64,000 nucleotides of DNA from contig NZ_CADIKC010000007.1 of NCBI RefSeq assembly GCF_902859805.1, positions 124,001 to 188,000 of the forward strand. Reading direction: 5' to 3'. Positions 17,755-26,381 of the stretch are shown piece after piece. Position 1 is the first letter of the stretch, and every line of letters begins with the position of its first letter. Source of the stretch: Paraburkholderia sediminicola (GTDB lineage Bacteria; Pseudomonadota; Gammaproteobacteria; Burkholderiales; Burkholderiaceae). The notes under the pieces were generated by a model. The model was not told the origin of the DNA and searched no databases. It saw only the letters and a program-made list of their open reading frames with translations. The position numbers were made by a program, and so were the translations under genes.

Positions 17755-18329
17755 TCCGTCATCCTGCCGTCGCGCTCGATTCAGGGGTGTGCTACGGCCA
17801 CAGCGACGTAGCGCTCGCCGAAGACGTTGAGGTATCGGCAAGTGCTCTTGCACTGAAGCTGGCGACCTTGCAGATACCGCCGCCGCGTGTGCTGATGTCG
17901 AGCCCGTTGACACGTTGCGCGACACTGGCCGCGGTCATGGCGAACGACTTCGGTTGCGCGCTCAGTCACGACGATCGTCTGAAGGAAATGAATTTCGGCG
18001 ACTGGGAAGAGCAGCGTTGGGACTCGATCGATCGCGAACTGCTCGACGCCTGGGCGGCCAACTTCGAGCACGCGCGTGCGCATGGCGGCGAGAGCGTCGC
18101 GCAATTCGTCGCGCGGGTGCGGGCGTGGTTTGACGCGTTTGCGCTGACGCGCGAGTTGTCGCCGGCATACGTGGTCACGCATGCCGGCGTGATACGGGTG
18201 ATCGCTTCGCTGGTGCTGGAGGTGCCGGTGGAAAGCTGTCTGCGCTGGTCGTTGGAGATGGCGGGGATTGTCTGGCTGCGCAGGGATGATGAGACGCAGC
18301 AGTGGTCGTTGGTGAGGTGGAATGTGTGA
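17739..18329 (+). CDS. cobC: Alpha-ribazole phosphatase (histidine phosphatase family)
   Basis: 196 residues of the phosphoglycerate-mutase-like histidine phosphatase fold. The catalytic motif is LIRHPAV (RHP in place of the commoner RHG), with MSSPLTRC, the acid residues in MNFGDWEEQRWD and the second catalytic His in VVTHAGVIR. It would remove phosphate from alpha-ribazole-5'-phosphate or adenosylcobalamin-5'-phosphate. Overlap with cobS and last position in the plus-strand run support the assignment. Confidence 0.88.
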   Translation: MDIVLIRHPAVALDSGVCYGHSDVALAEDVEVSASALALKLATLQIPPPRVLMSSPLTRCATLAAVMANDFGCALSHDDRLKEMNFGDWEEQRWDSIDRELLDAWAANFEHARAHGGESVAQFVARVRAWFDAFALTRELSPAYVVTHAGVIRVIASLVLEVPVESCLRWSLEMAGIVWLRRDDETQQWSLVRWNV

Positions 18330-18382
18330 GGGACGGGGCTTGGTCCCTGCAGTCCCTTGAATCGCGTCAGTCCAGCGCTATT

Positions 18383-18499
18383 CGTGACACTTTTTCAGGA
18401 AATTTGTCGCGAAAACAGAAATCGTGACACTTTTAGACATCAAAAGTGTCGCGATTCGCGCGATTTGTGCCACAATGTCATGAAAAAGTGTCGCGATTA
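18383..18499. repeat. Four inverted 12-13 bp repeats upstream of the Fic gene
   Basis: CGTGACACTTTTT (18383-18395) and CGTGACACTTTTA (18423-18435) occur in one orientation; AAAAGTGTCGCG (18442-18453) and AAAAAGTGTCGCG (18483-18495) occur in the other. The inner pair forms a 9-bp perfect inverted repeat (GACACTTTT/AAAAGTGTC) with a 7-base spacer. A perfect 11-bp palindrome, TTGTGCCACAA (18465-18475), lies between the third and fourth copies. The array sits 37-153 bp before the Fic start, so it is probably an operator array. Confidence 0.8.
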
Positions 18500-18535
18500 G
18501 GATTTATCGCGCCACATTGGCACGAGGTGGCGCGC

Positions 18536-19951
18536 ATGAACAGCAGTGGCATCAAGCAGGAACTGGATCTGATCGAGCAGCTCATCGCTGCAAGCGCCGC
18601 GGGGCGAGGCGTTCGCGCGCTTGCAGCGGCACTTGCCGGGCGCCGCCATCCCATGCAACGCCGCACGCTGCAACGTCGTCTTGACGTGTTGCTCGAAGCG
18701 GGCCGGATCGTCTCGGAAGGTGCCGGCCGGGCAGTGTCCTACAAGCAGGTTGCGGTTCAAGGCGCGGCTGTTTCCCCCACCCAGGTTGTCGCTGCCGCAA
18801 GCACCTCCGGCGAGGCCTACGTGCCCGTATCGAGTGCGGGCCTCGAGGTGCGCGCGGAAGTGAACCGGCCGCTGCACGAGCGCCGGCCGGTTGGCTATAA
18901 CCGTGCGTTTCTCGAACGCTATCGTCCGAATCAGGACGCGTATCTATCGCAAGCGCAGCGTGAACGCCTGCATGAATGGGGCCGTACGTCGGCCGATGTG
19001 CGGCCGGCCGGCACATATGCACGCGACATCATGAGTAGGCTTCTGATCGATTTGTCGTGGGCTTCGTCGCGGCTCGAGGGCAACACCTACACGCGGCTCG
19101 ACACCGTGCGGCTGATCGAGCAAGGGCACATTGCGGAAGGCAAGGACGCCCAGGAAACGCAGATGATCCTGAACCACAAGGCCGCGATCGAAATGATCGT
19201 CGAGAGCGCTGACGAGGTGGGCTTCAATCGATTCACCGTACTGAACCTTCACGCGATTCTCTCCGACAACCTGATGTCCGATCCGTTCGCCAGCGGCCGT
19301 TTGCGCGCGCGCGAAGTAGAGATCAGCGGCACCGTATTTTTTCCGCTCGCGGTACCGCAGCAAATCGCCGAATGCTTCGAGGCCGTGTTGAACAAGGCCG
19401 CCCAGATCGACGATCCCTTCGAGCAGGCTTTCTTCAGCATGGTGCATCTGCCCTATCTGCAGCCGTTCGAAGACGTCAACAAACGGGTCTCGCGTCTGAC
19501 CGCGAATATCCCGCTGATCCGGCAGAATCTGTGTCCGCTGTCGTTCATCGACGTTCCCGAAAAGGCCTATGTCGACGGCACACTCGGGGTGTACGAGACC
19601 AATCGCGTCGAGTTGTTGCGCGACGTCTTCATCTGGGCATACGAGCGCTCGTGTCAGCGTTATCTGGCGATTCGACAATCGATCGGTGAGCCTGACGCGT
19701 TCCGCCTCAAGTATCGCAATGCGTTGATACAGGTGGTGCAGGAGGTGATTCGCGGCGGCCTTGCCGGCACACGCGGCGAGATTGAAACGCTCGCACAGAA
19801 TCAGGTGGAGGCGGCGGAGGTGTCTTCGTTCGTCGATGCGATCCAGTCCGATCTCGATCAACTCTATCTAGGCAATGTCGCGCGCTACCGGCTGCGGCTT
19901 TCCGAATTCGAACACTGGCCGTTCAAGCGGGCAGACGCCGTCTCGCGCTAA
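18536..19951 (+). CDS. Fic-family protein with N-terminal winged-helix-like region and degenerate Fic motif
   Basis: 471 residues from the ATG at 18536, preceded by GAGGTG; the frame is open from a GTG at 18446 inside the repeat array. Residues 5-67 look like a winged helix (RRTLQRRLDVLLEAGRIVSE). The Fic core follows at about 165-350. The class II inhibitory motif S-x3-E-G/N is intact (SSRLEGN, 177-183), but the active-site loop reads QPFEDVNKRVSR (309-320). The canonical His is therefore Gln and both Gly residues are replaced (Val, Lys), while the Asp, Asn and last Arg remain. AMP transfer by the usual mechanism looks unlikely. A Fic-fold regulator is one possibility. Confidence 0.85.
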   Translation: MNSSGIKQELDLIEQLIAASAAGRGVRALAAALAGRRHPMQRRTLQRRLDVLLEAGRIVSEGAGRAVSYKQVAVQGAAVSPTQVVAAASTSGEAYVPVSSAGLEVRAEVNRPLHERRPVGYNRAFLERYRPNQDAYLSQAQRERLHEWGRTSADVRPAGTYARDIMSRLLIDLSWASSRLEGNTYTRLDTVRLIEQGHIAEGKDAQETQMILNHKAAIEMIVESADEVGFNRFTVLNLHAILSDNLMSDPFASGRLRAREVEISGTVFFPLAVPQQIAECFEAVLNKAAQIDDPFEQAFFSMVHLPYLQPFEDVNKRVSRLTANIPLIRQNLCPLSFIDVPEKAYVDGTLGVYETNRVELLRDVFIWAYERSCQRYLAIRQSIGEPDAFRLKYRNALIQVVQEVIRGGLAGTRGEIETLAQNQVEAAEVSSFVDAIQSDLDQLYLGNVARYRLRLSEFEHWPFKRADAVSR

Positions 19952-19987
19952 CGCGGCACGGCTTGCTTCACGACTTTCGCGGCGGCA

Positions 19988-20899
19988 TCACTGCGCGCCG
20001 TTCTTTCTCCGCGAGCGCGCAAGCTCCAGGTCTTCGCACATCTGCTTCGCCCCTTGCGCAATACGCGGCGCGGGCCGGTTGATCAGATCGCCGTCGATCG
20101 CGAACAGATTGTTGTTCGCCACCGCTTTGAGGCTCGGCCAGGCTCGCCATGTGTCGAGTCGCGGCAAGGTGGTGTCCGGTTTGGTCGCGCCGGGTGCGGC
20201 GGTGACGATCGCTTCCGGATTCGCTGCGAGCACCGCTTCGGTCGAGACGGTCGGCACCAGCGGTTCGAGTTTCGCAAACACATTGCGGCCGCCGCATAGC
20301 GCAATCACGTCGCTGACCATATGCTCGCCGTTGAGCGTCATCAACGGCTGATCCCACACCTGATAGAACACGCTGACAGGCGGGCGGCTCGCATACTGCG
20401 TGCGCAGTCGTGCGATGTCCTGGCGGTATGTTGCCGCTGCGGCATCGGCGGTCGGCGAGGTGCCCAGCAATTGCCCAAGCTTCGTCAGCGACACCGCAAC
20501 ATCGTCGAGATGATGCGGCTCGCTGAAGAACAACGGCACATGCATTTCACGAAGGCGATCGAGTTGGCGCTGCGCATTGCCATGCCGCCACACGACGATC
20601 AGATCGGGCTTCAACGCGACGATCCGTTCTAGGTCGAGCGCTTTGTTGTCGCCAACGCGCGGCAGTTGCTTTGCTTCAAGCGGGTAGTCGCTGTAGGACA
20701 CGGCGCCGACCATTTTCGCGCCACCGCCTGCGGCGTACAGCAGTTCGGTGACATGCGGCGCGAGACTGATGACGCGCTGTGCGGGAGTGGGCAGCGCGAC
20801 GGTTGCGCCGGTGTCGTCGGTGACGGTGATCTCGGCATGCGCGTGCAGCGTGCTCACTCCAAGTGCCGCGGCGATGAAGAAGCGCGAGAGTCGAATCAT
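19988..20899 (-). CDS. btuF: Periplasmic cobalamin-binding protein
   Basis: 303 residues: signal peptide MIRLSRFFIAAALGVSTLHAHA, then a two-lobe class III binding protein (RVISLAPHVTELLYAAGGGA; DLIVVWRHGNAQRQLDRLRE; GGRNVFAKL). It would deliver corrinoids to BtuCD encoded on the other strand of the same cluster. Its start overlaps the upstream cobD stop by 4 bp. It converges on the Fic gene with 36 bp between stops and no obvious terminator. Confidence 0.88.
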   Translation of the reverse strand: MIRLSRFFIAAALGVSTLHAHAEITVTDDTGATVALPTPAQRVISLAPHVTELLYAAGGGAKMVGAVSYSDYPLEAKQLPRVGDNKALDLERIVALKPDLIVVWRHGNAQRQLDRLREMHVPLFFSEPHHLDDVAVSLTKLGQLLGTSPTADAAAATYRQDIARLRTQYASRPPVSVFYQVWDQPLMTLNGEHMVSDVIALCGGRNVFAKLEPLVPTVSTEAVLAANPEAIVTAAPGATKPDTTLPRLDTWRAWPSLKAVANNNLFAIDGDLINRPAPRIAQGAKQMCEDLELARSRRKNGAQ

Positions 20900-21933
20900 C
20901 GAACGGCCTCGCGCAGACTCTCTTCAAGGCGTGCCCATTCCGTGTCGCTGGCGGGCAGCCCGAAACGCACGCTGCCCGTTGCCGTGAAGAGGCGTGTCCA
21001 CACGCCGCGTTGCGCTAACGCTTCATGTAGAGCGGCGGCGCGAGCATCGTTGGTCCACGCAAAGAGGGGAGTGCTGTTCGTGGCGAGACCGTGTGCTTGC
21101 AAGAGACTTACCAGACGGGCGCTCTCGGCTTCGAGCAGCGTACGCATCTGCTGCTGCCACGCCACGTCTTCAAACGCGGCTTTGACGGCGTGACGAGCCG
21201 GGCCGCTGACAGTCCACGCCCCGAGCGTTAGACGCAATGCATCGAGCAAAGCCGGCGCACCGAGTACGAAACCTGCGCGCACACCCGCGAGCCCGAAGAA
21301 TTTCCCCGGTGAACGCAACACGATCAACCCATTGCGATGGGTGCTTGCCGCGAGCGACGCTGAAGGCAGCGTGTCGGCGAAGGCCTCGTCGATCAGCAGC
21401 GTGCCGCCGCGTGCGCTAAGTTGCGCGTGCCAGTGCAGCAGCTTGCCGGCGCTGAGATGCTCGGCGGTCGGATTGTTAGGATTCACGACGACAACATGGG
21501 TGAACGCATCGGGCAACGTGTCCCAGGACACATCCAGTGGCACAACCTCGTGCCCTGCGCGCTCGAATGCGGGCGCGTATTCGCTGTACGTGAGCGGCGC
21601 GATGCCGACCCGGGCACGTGGCAAAAGTGACGGCAGTGCGCGAATCGCCGCCTGGCTTCCTGCTACGGGGAGCACATGGGCTGCATCGGGCGCGCCATAG
21701 TAACGCGCGGCACAGTCGGCAAAACCGTCACCGTCGTCGGGCAGGCGGCGCCATGCATCGGCGGGAACCGGCGGCACCGGATAGCCGTGCGGATTGATAC
21801 CCGTCGACAGGTCGAGCCATTGCGCGTACGGAATGCCGTAACGCTCAGCCGCTTCGTGCAGATTGCCGCCATGAACCACGGCGTTGAACGAGATACCGGC
21901 ATTCGTCGTGCGCTCGACCATTCGATCAGCCAT
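20896..21933 (-). CDS. cobD: L-threonine-O-3-phosphate decarboxylase (aminotransferase fold)
   Basis: 345 residues, PLP-dependent fold type I. It opens near HGGNLHEAAERYGIPYAQWL DLSTGINPHGYP, with the PLP-binding Lys in SPGKFFGLAG. It makes (R)-1-aminopropan-2-ol phosphate, the nucleotide-loop linker attached by CbiB. The ATG at 21933 is preferred to an in-frame GTG at 21945; it overlaps the end of cbiB by 8 bp. In the Pseudomonas naming scheme this enzyme is called CobC. Confidence 0.88.
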   Translation of the reverse strand: MADRMVERTTNAGISFNAVVHGGNLHEAAERYGIPYAQWLDLSTGINPHGYPVPPVPADAWRRLPDDGDGFADCAARYYGAPDAAHVLPVAGSQAAIRALPSLLPRARVGIAPLTYSEYAPAFERAGHEVVPLDVSWDTLPDAFTHVVVVNPNNPTAEHLSAGKLLHWHAQLSARGGTLLIDEAFADTLPSASLAASTHRNGLIVLRSPGKFFGLAGVRAGFVLGAPALLDALRLTLGAWTVSGPARHAVKAAFEDVAWQQQMRTLLEAESARLVSLLQAHGLATNSTPLFAWTNDARAAALHEALAQRGVWTRLFTATGSVRFGLPASDTEWARLEESLREAVR

Positions 21934-22864
21934 GAAAGGGAACACTCAGCAACGCCATCACGATCAGTACCGCCAGCCAGAGAATGACCGTCCGTTCGAC
22001 CAGCATCAACGCTGCCGTAACGTGACTGGCCTTCGCCGCGTGTCCGAAACCAAGCATCGGCCTGTGTTCAAGCGCGCCGTGATACACCGCAGGCCCGCCG
22101 ATCAGCACGTTCAGACTGCCCGCGCCCGAGGCCATGACCGGCCCGGCGTTCGGACTGTCCCAACGCGGCGCCTGTTCGCGCCAGCAACGCAGCGCGGTGC
22201 GCGTGTCACCGAGCAAGGCGTAGCTCGCCGCGGTGAGGCGCGCGGGAATCCAGTTGAGCACGTCGTCGATGCGCGCGGCGGCCCAGCCGAAGCGCAAATA
22301 GCGCGGCGTGCGGTAGCCCCACATGGCATCGAGCGTGTTGGCCAGACGAAACCCCAGCGCGCCCGGACCGCCCGCGATCGCAAACCAGAACAGCGCGCCG
22401 AAGATCGCGTCGTTGCCGTTTTCGAGCGCCGATTCGACGGCAGCGCGTGACAGCGCCGCTTCGTCGGCATGAGCGGTTTCGCGCGACACGATGCGCGAGG
22501 TCAGGAGGCGCGCTTGCGCCAGATCGCGCCGCGTCAGGGCCTCGGCGATCGGTGCAATGTGATCGTGCAGGCTGCGTGCGCCGAGCGCGAACCACAGCAA
22601 CACGACATGCACCGCGCATGCCGCAAAAAAAGGCAGCACGGAGACGAGCCACCAGGCAATCAGCACCGGCGGCATCACCGTCAGCGACCAGGCGAGCAGC
22701 CCCTTGAGACGCAAGCGCCGGCCAGTGTTGTAGTGCGTTTCGAAGCGCATCGCCCATTTGCCGAAGCCGACCAGCGGATGCGCCGTGCGCGGCTCACCAA
22801 GCCAACGGTCGACGGCGACGCCCGCCGTTGCCAGCGTAACGATCAAAGGAAGCGACAGCATCAC
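21926..22864 (-). CDS. cbiB: Adenosylcobinamide-phosphate synthase
   Basis: 312-residue polytopic inner-membrane protein. It begins MMLSLPLIVTLATAGVAVDRWLGEPRTAHPLVGFGKW, a strong CbiB/CobD(Pseudomonas) signature, with ESALENGNDAIFGALFWFAIAGGPGAL in the middle. It amidates adenosylcobyric acid with aminopropanol (phosphate). The GTG at 22864 overlaps the cobU stop (GTGA) and an ATG follows at 22861; either could be used. Confidence 0.92.
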   Translation of the reverse strand: MMLSLPLIVTLATAGVAVDRWLGEPRTAHPLVGFGKWAMRFETHYNTGRRLRLKGLLAWSLTVMPPVLIAWWLVSVLPFFAACAVHVVLLWFALGARSLHDHIAPIAEALTRRDLAQARLLTSRIVSRETAHADEAALSRAAVESALENGNDAIFGALFWFAIAGGPGALGFRLANTLDAMWGYRTPRYLRFGWAAARIDDVLNWIPARLTAASYALLGDTRTALRCWREQAPRWDSPNAGPVMASGAGSLNVLIGGPAVYHGALEHRPMLGFGHAAKASHVTAALMLVERTVILWLAVLIVMALLSVPFHG

Positions 22865-23415
22865 GCACCCCCCGCTGTCTTCAAGGCGAGCGGCAAGCCC
22901 GCGACCATCATCGTGACCTGGGTGCTCAACGCGGCGATGCGCTGATTGAGCCGCCCGAGTTCGTCGACGTAGAGGCGTGTTTCCGCGCCGAGCGGCACCA
23001 CGCCCAAACCGATTTCATTGCTGACCACGATGATCTTGCCTCTGGCGTTGATGAGCGCTGCTTCGAAAGCGGCAAAGTGCGTGTGATAGTGATCGACCGG
23101 CAAGCCGTCGCCGTCGGGTGGGCACAGCAGGTTGGCGAGCCACAGCGTCAGGCAGTCGATCAGAATGCAGTGACCCGGCGAGTCGATTTGCGTGACGGCG
23201 CCGGCGAGATCCACGTCTGCTTCGTGCAAAGCCCAATGCGCCGGACGCCGTTCGCGATGATGCGCGATTCGCGCGCTGAATTCGGCGTCGTCGGCTACGC
23301 GCGCGGTGGCGATGTACGTGACGGGGAGGGCGCTATCGTTCGCCAGTTTTTCGGCGTGCACGCTCTTGCCCGAACGGGCGCCGCCGAGAACGAAGGTGAG
23401 GTCGCGGGAAATCAT
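22861..23415 (-). CDS. cobU: Adenosylcobinamide kinase / guanylyltransferase
   Basis: 184 residues from the ATG at 23415 (MISRDLTFVLGG). The P-loop GGARSGKS and the segment AHWALHEADVDL identify CobU/CobP, which phosphorylates adenosylcobinamide and transfers GMP to it. VVSNEIGLGVVPLGAETRLY is the other family block. First gene of the minus-strand run cobU-cbiB-cobD-btuF; all junctions overlap, so it is a tightly coupled operon. About 100 bp separates its start from the divergent cobQ. Confidence 0.92.
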   Translation of the reverse strand: MISRDLTFVLGGARSGKSVHAEKLANDSALPVTYIATARVADDAEFSARIAHHRERRPAHWALHEADVDLAGAVTQIDSPGHCILIDCLTLWLANLLCPPDGDGLPVDHYHTHFAAFEAALINARGKIIVVSNEIGLGVVPLGAETRLYVDELGRLNQRIAALSTQVTMMVAGLPLALKTAGGA

Positions 23416-23515
23416 CGCGTGATTGTACCGGCGTGCAGCGCGTGCCGGCACGATGGGATAATGCCGCGTTCATCGCCCGCATTCATTGCTTATTCACCGC
23501 CGAAGCCGATATTCC

Positions 23516-25039
23516 GTGACCGCCATTTCGAACCCGCATGACGCCGTACCCGTGCCGCGCGGCACGCTGATGATTCAGGGCACTACGTCCGATGCGGGCA
23601 AGAGCACGCTCGTCGCGGGTTTATGCCGGCTGGCGCGCCGCGCCGGCGTGCGGGTCGCGCCGTTCAAGCCGCAGAACATGGCGCTCAATAGCGCGGTGAC
23701 AGTTGACGGTGGCGAAATCGGCCGCGCTCAGGCCTTGCAGGCGGTGGCGGCCGGCATTGACGCTCACACCGATCTGAACCCGGTGTTGCTCAAGCCGACG
23801 AGCGACCGTGGCGCGCAAGTGATCATCCACGGCAAGGCGCGCATGAATCTCGATGCTCGCGCGTATCACGACTACAAGCCGGTCGCCTTCGAGGCGGTGC
23901 TGGAATCGTATGCGCGTCTGCAAGCGGCGTATGACACGATTTTTGTCGAAGGCGCGGGCAGTCCCGCCGAGATCAATCTGCGCGACCGCGATATCGCCAA
24001 CATGGGTTTCGCTGAAGCTGTTGATTGTCCGGTCGTGCTGGTGGCCGACATCGACCGGGGTGGGGTGTTCGCGCACCTGACCGGTACGCTCGCGTGTCTG
24101 TCGGACAGCGAGCAGGCGCGTGTGCGCGGCTTCATCATCAATCGCTTTCGCGGTGACGTCAGTTTGCTCAAGCCCGGGCTCGACTGGCTCGAAGCGAAGA
24201 CCGGCAAACCGGTGCTCGGCGTGGTGCCGTATCTGCACGGTCTGACGCTCGATGCCGAAGACATGCTGCCGCCCGAGTTGCGCGCGGCGCACAGCGGCCA
24301 AGGTGACGACCCGAACCGGATGTTGCGGGTAGTCGTGCCGGTGTTGCCGCACATCAGCAATCACACGGATTTCGACGCGCTGCGCGCGCATCCCCAGGTC
24401 GATTTTCACTACGTGCGAAGCGGCACGCCGCCTCCGCCGGCCGATCTGATCATTCTGCCGGGCTCGAAGAACGTGCCGGGCGATCTGGCCTTTCTGCGTG
24501 CGCAAGGCTGGGACGCGGTGCTGCAACGGCATCTGCGCTATGGCGGCCGCGTTATCGGAATTTGCGGCGGCATGCAGATGCTCGGACACGAAGTAGCCGA
24601 CCCGCACGGCGTGGAAGGCGCGCCTGGCACAAGCGCCGGCCTTGGCTGGCTCGATTATTCGACAGTGCTGACGCGCGAAAAAACGCTCAAGAACGTGACC
24701 GGGCGTCTCGCGTTGCCAGGGGCGCCCGAGGTGGCCGGCTACGAGATTCACATGGGCGAGACGCAGGGCCCGGCGCTCGGCTCGCCCGCGCTGCAGTTGG
24801 GCGAAACGCCAAATGCGCATCCGGACGGTGCGATCTCGGCCGATGGCCAAATCCTCGCGACCTACGTGCACGGGCTGTTCGACACGCCGGCCGCGTGCGC
24901 CGCATTGTTGGCGTGGGCAGGACTGAGCGACGCCGAGAAAATCGACTACCCGGCGTTGCGTGAGGCCTCGCTGGATCGTCTGGCCGACACGCTGGCCGAA
25001 CACCTCGATCTTTCGAAGCTTTTCGCCGCGATTGGCTGA
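23516..25039 (+). CDS. cobQ: Cobyric acid synthase
   Basis: 507 residues from the GTG at 23516; an in-frame TTG at 23486 is the alternative. The N-terminal synthetase domain begins GTLMIQGTTSDAGKSTLVAG. The C-terminal glutamine-amidotransferase domain has RVIGICGGMQMLG with the Cys and a late YVHGLFD with the His. The enzyme amidates four carboxylates of adenosylcobyrinic acid a,c-diamide. Divergent from cobU and probably under a promoter in the 100 bp between them. Confidence 0.93.
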   Translation: MTAISNPHDAVPVPRGTLMIQGTTSDAGKSTLVAGLCRLARRAGVRVAPFKPQNMALNSAVTVDGGEIGRAQALQAVAAGIDAHTDLNPVLLKPTSDRGAQVIIHGKARMNLDARAYHDYKPVAFEAVLESYARLQAAYDTIFVEGAGSPAEINLRDRDIANMGFAEAVDCPVVLVADIDRGGVFAHLTGTLACLSDSEQARVRGFIINRFRGDVSLLKPGLDWLEAKTGKPVLGVVPYLHGLTLDAEDMLPPELRAAHSGQGDDPNRMLRVVVPVLPHISNHTDFDALRAHPQVDFHYVRSGTPPPPADLIILPGSKNVPGDLAFLRAQGWDAVLQRHLRYGGRVIGICGGMQMLGHEVADPHGVEGAPGTSAGLGWLDYSTVLTREKTLKNVTGRLALPGAPEVAGYEIHMGETQGPALGSPALQLGETPNAHPDGAISADGQILATYVHGLFDTPAACAALLAWAGLSDAEKIDYPALREASLDRLADTLAEHLDLSKLFAAIG

Positions 25040-25182
25040 CTGAAGTTGACTGGATGGCAGCGATTAAACCCCATTGGGAAATAATCAAAGCCTGAAAGGC
25101 AGTTTTTCACCTCATCTGGTTCGAATACAGTCGTGACATCGACGGCCGATGCGGGCCGTCTCCCTTTCGTAAAGGACTCGTC

Positions 25183-25599
25183 ATGAACTCGAACCGCTCC
25201 GCCGATCTGGCCGCCTTGATCCTTCGTCTCGCCTTGGGCGTTCTCTATCTCGCGCACAGCTTGCAGAAGATATTTGTTTTCACGCTGCCGGGAACGGCGC
25301 AGTTTTTTGTTTCGCTCGGCTTGCCGGGCTGGCTCGGCTATGTGACGGCGTTCGTCGAATTGATCGGCGGTATTGCGCTGCTGCTCGGCGTGCAGGTCCG
25401 CTGGGTCGCGCTGGTGCTGCTGCCGTTCATGCTCGGCGCAACGTCGCAGCATCTGCAGAACGGCTGGGGGTTCGCTTCGCCGCACGGCGGCTGGGAATAT
25501 CCGGCTTTCTGGGCAGTGACTCTGGTTGTGCAGTCGCTGCTTGGCGCCGGTGCGCTGGCGCTGAGCGGTGCGAAGGCGCCGCGCGCAGTGGCCGCCTGA
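25183..25599 (+). CDS. DoxX-family membrane protein
   Basis: 138 residues with four hydrophobic segments (LAALILRLALGVLYLAHSLQ, WLGYVTAFVELIGGIALLLG, VALVLLPFMLGATSQHL, AVTLVVQSLLGAGALAL), the DoxX fold. AAAGGA precedes the ATG. DoxX proteins are quinone-linked or redox-associated membrane proteins of mostly unknown function. Monocistronic between cobQ and a bidirectional terminator. Confidence 0.85.
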   Translation: MNSNRSADLAALILRLALGVLYLAHSLQKIFVFTLPGTAQFFVSLGLPGWLGYVTAFVELIGGIALLLGVQVRWVALVLLPFMLGATSQHLQNGWGFASPHGGWEYPAFWAVTLVVQSLLGAGALALSGAKAPRAVAA

Positions 25600-25651
25600 T
25601 ACGCCTCACCCAGGCACGAAACCGCCGCTGGCGCTTCGCCGCGCCGGCAAC

Positions 25652-25686
25652 AAAAAAGCACGCGCCGTGTTGCCGCGTGCTTTTTT
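25652..25686. terminator. Bidirectional terminator between DoxX and thioesterase genes
   Basis: AAAAAAGCACGCG (25652-25664) pairs perfectly with CGCGTGCTTTTTT (25674-25686) across a 9-base loop, giving an A/T-flanked stem that works on both strands for the convergent genes. Confidence 0.9.
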
Positions 25687-25751
25687 ATTTGCGCTGAGCA
25701 AGGCGTACTTCAGGCGTTCCGGTCCCTGCGCCGTACCCCCGCGCCAATCAA

Positions 25752-26171
25752 TCAATACAACACGATCTGCGTGCAGCGAAACAGCGCCATCGTCTTGCCG
25801 TTCGGATCGGTGACGGTGGCGTCCCACACCTGCGTGCTGCGGCCCAGATGGACGGCCTTGGCGACCGCGCGGATCGTGCCCTCCGTCGCCGTGCCGAGAA
25901 AATTGCTTTTCAGCTCGATGGTCGTGAAATTGCGCGCCGTCTCGGGCAGGTGGGCGAGGCACGCATAGCCGCAGGCGGTATCGGCGAGGCCGATCACCGT
26001 GGCGGCATGCAAAAAGCCGTTCGGCGCCAGCAACTCCTCGCGCACGGTCAATTCAGCGGTCAGCGTGCCTTCCTCCAGCGCCAGAACATGCACGCCCAGC
26101 AAGCCGGGCAGCTTGCCCTTTTGGCGTTCGTGCAGGCGCTCGATGGAGTATTCCGGGCGAAGTTTGCTCAT
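25752..26171 (-). CDS. PaaI-like hotdog-fold thioesterase
   Basis: 139 residues of one hotdog domain: GLLGVHVLALEEGTLTAEL, NGFLHAATVIGLADTACGYA (catalytic loop region), FTTIELKSNFLGTATEGTI and a C-terminal strand. This matches the PaaI/4HBT_2 group of acyl-CoA thioesterases. The substrate cannot be told from sequence. It is divergent from the ParA gene (210 bp). Confidence 0.85.
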   Translation of the reverse strand: MSKLRPEYSIERLHERQKGKLPGLLGVHVLALEEGTLTAELTVREELLAPNGFLHAATVIGLADTACGYACLAHLPETARNFTTIELKSNFLGTATEGTIRAVAKAVHLGRSTQVWDATVTDPNGKTMALFRCTQIVLY

Positions 26172-26381
26172 GAGATTCGGGTCCTCGATGGAAAAAACAG
26201 CGATGTAAGGCGGTCAATAGCCGTTTGGGGGCTTCGGCCCCGGTGAATTTGTCGATATTATCAACGGCTGGATCGGCGGGTGAACCTGAAACGGGCACGA
26301 ATCAGGGCACCTCGGCGCAAGTCAGAGCAAACTGCGCGGTAAACCGGCTGGCGGCGCCCAGCCTTCTTTCCGGGAGAATTC

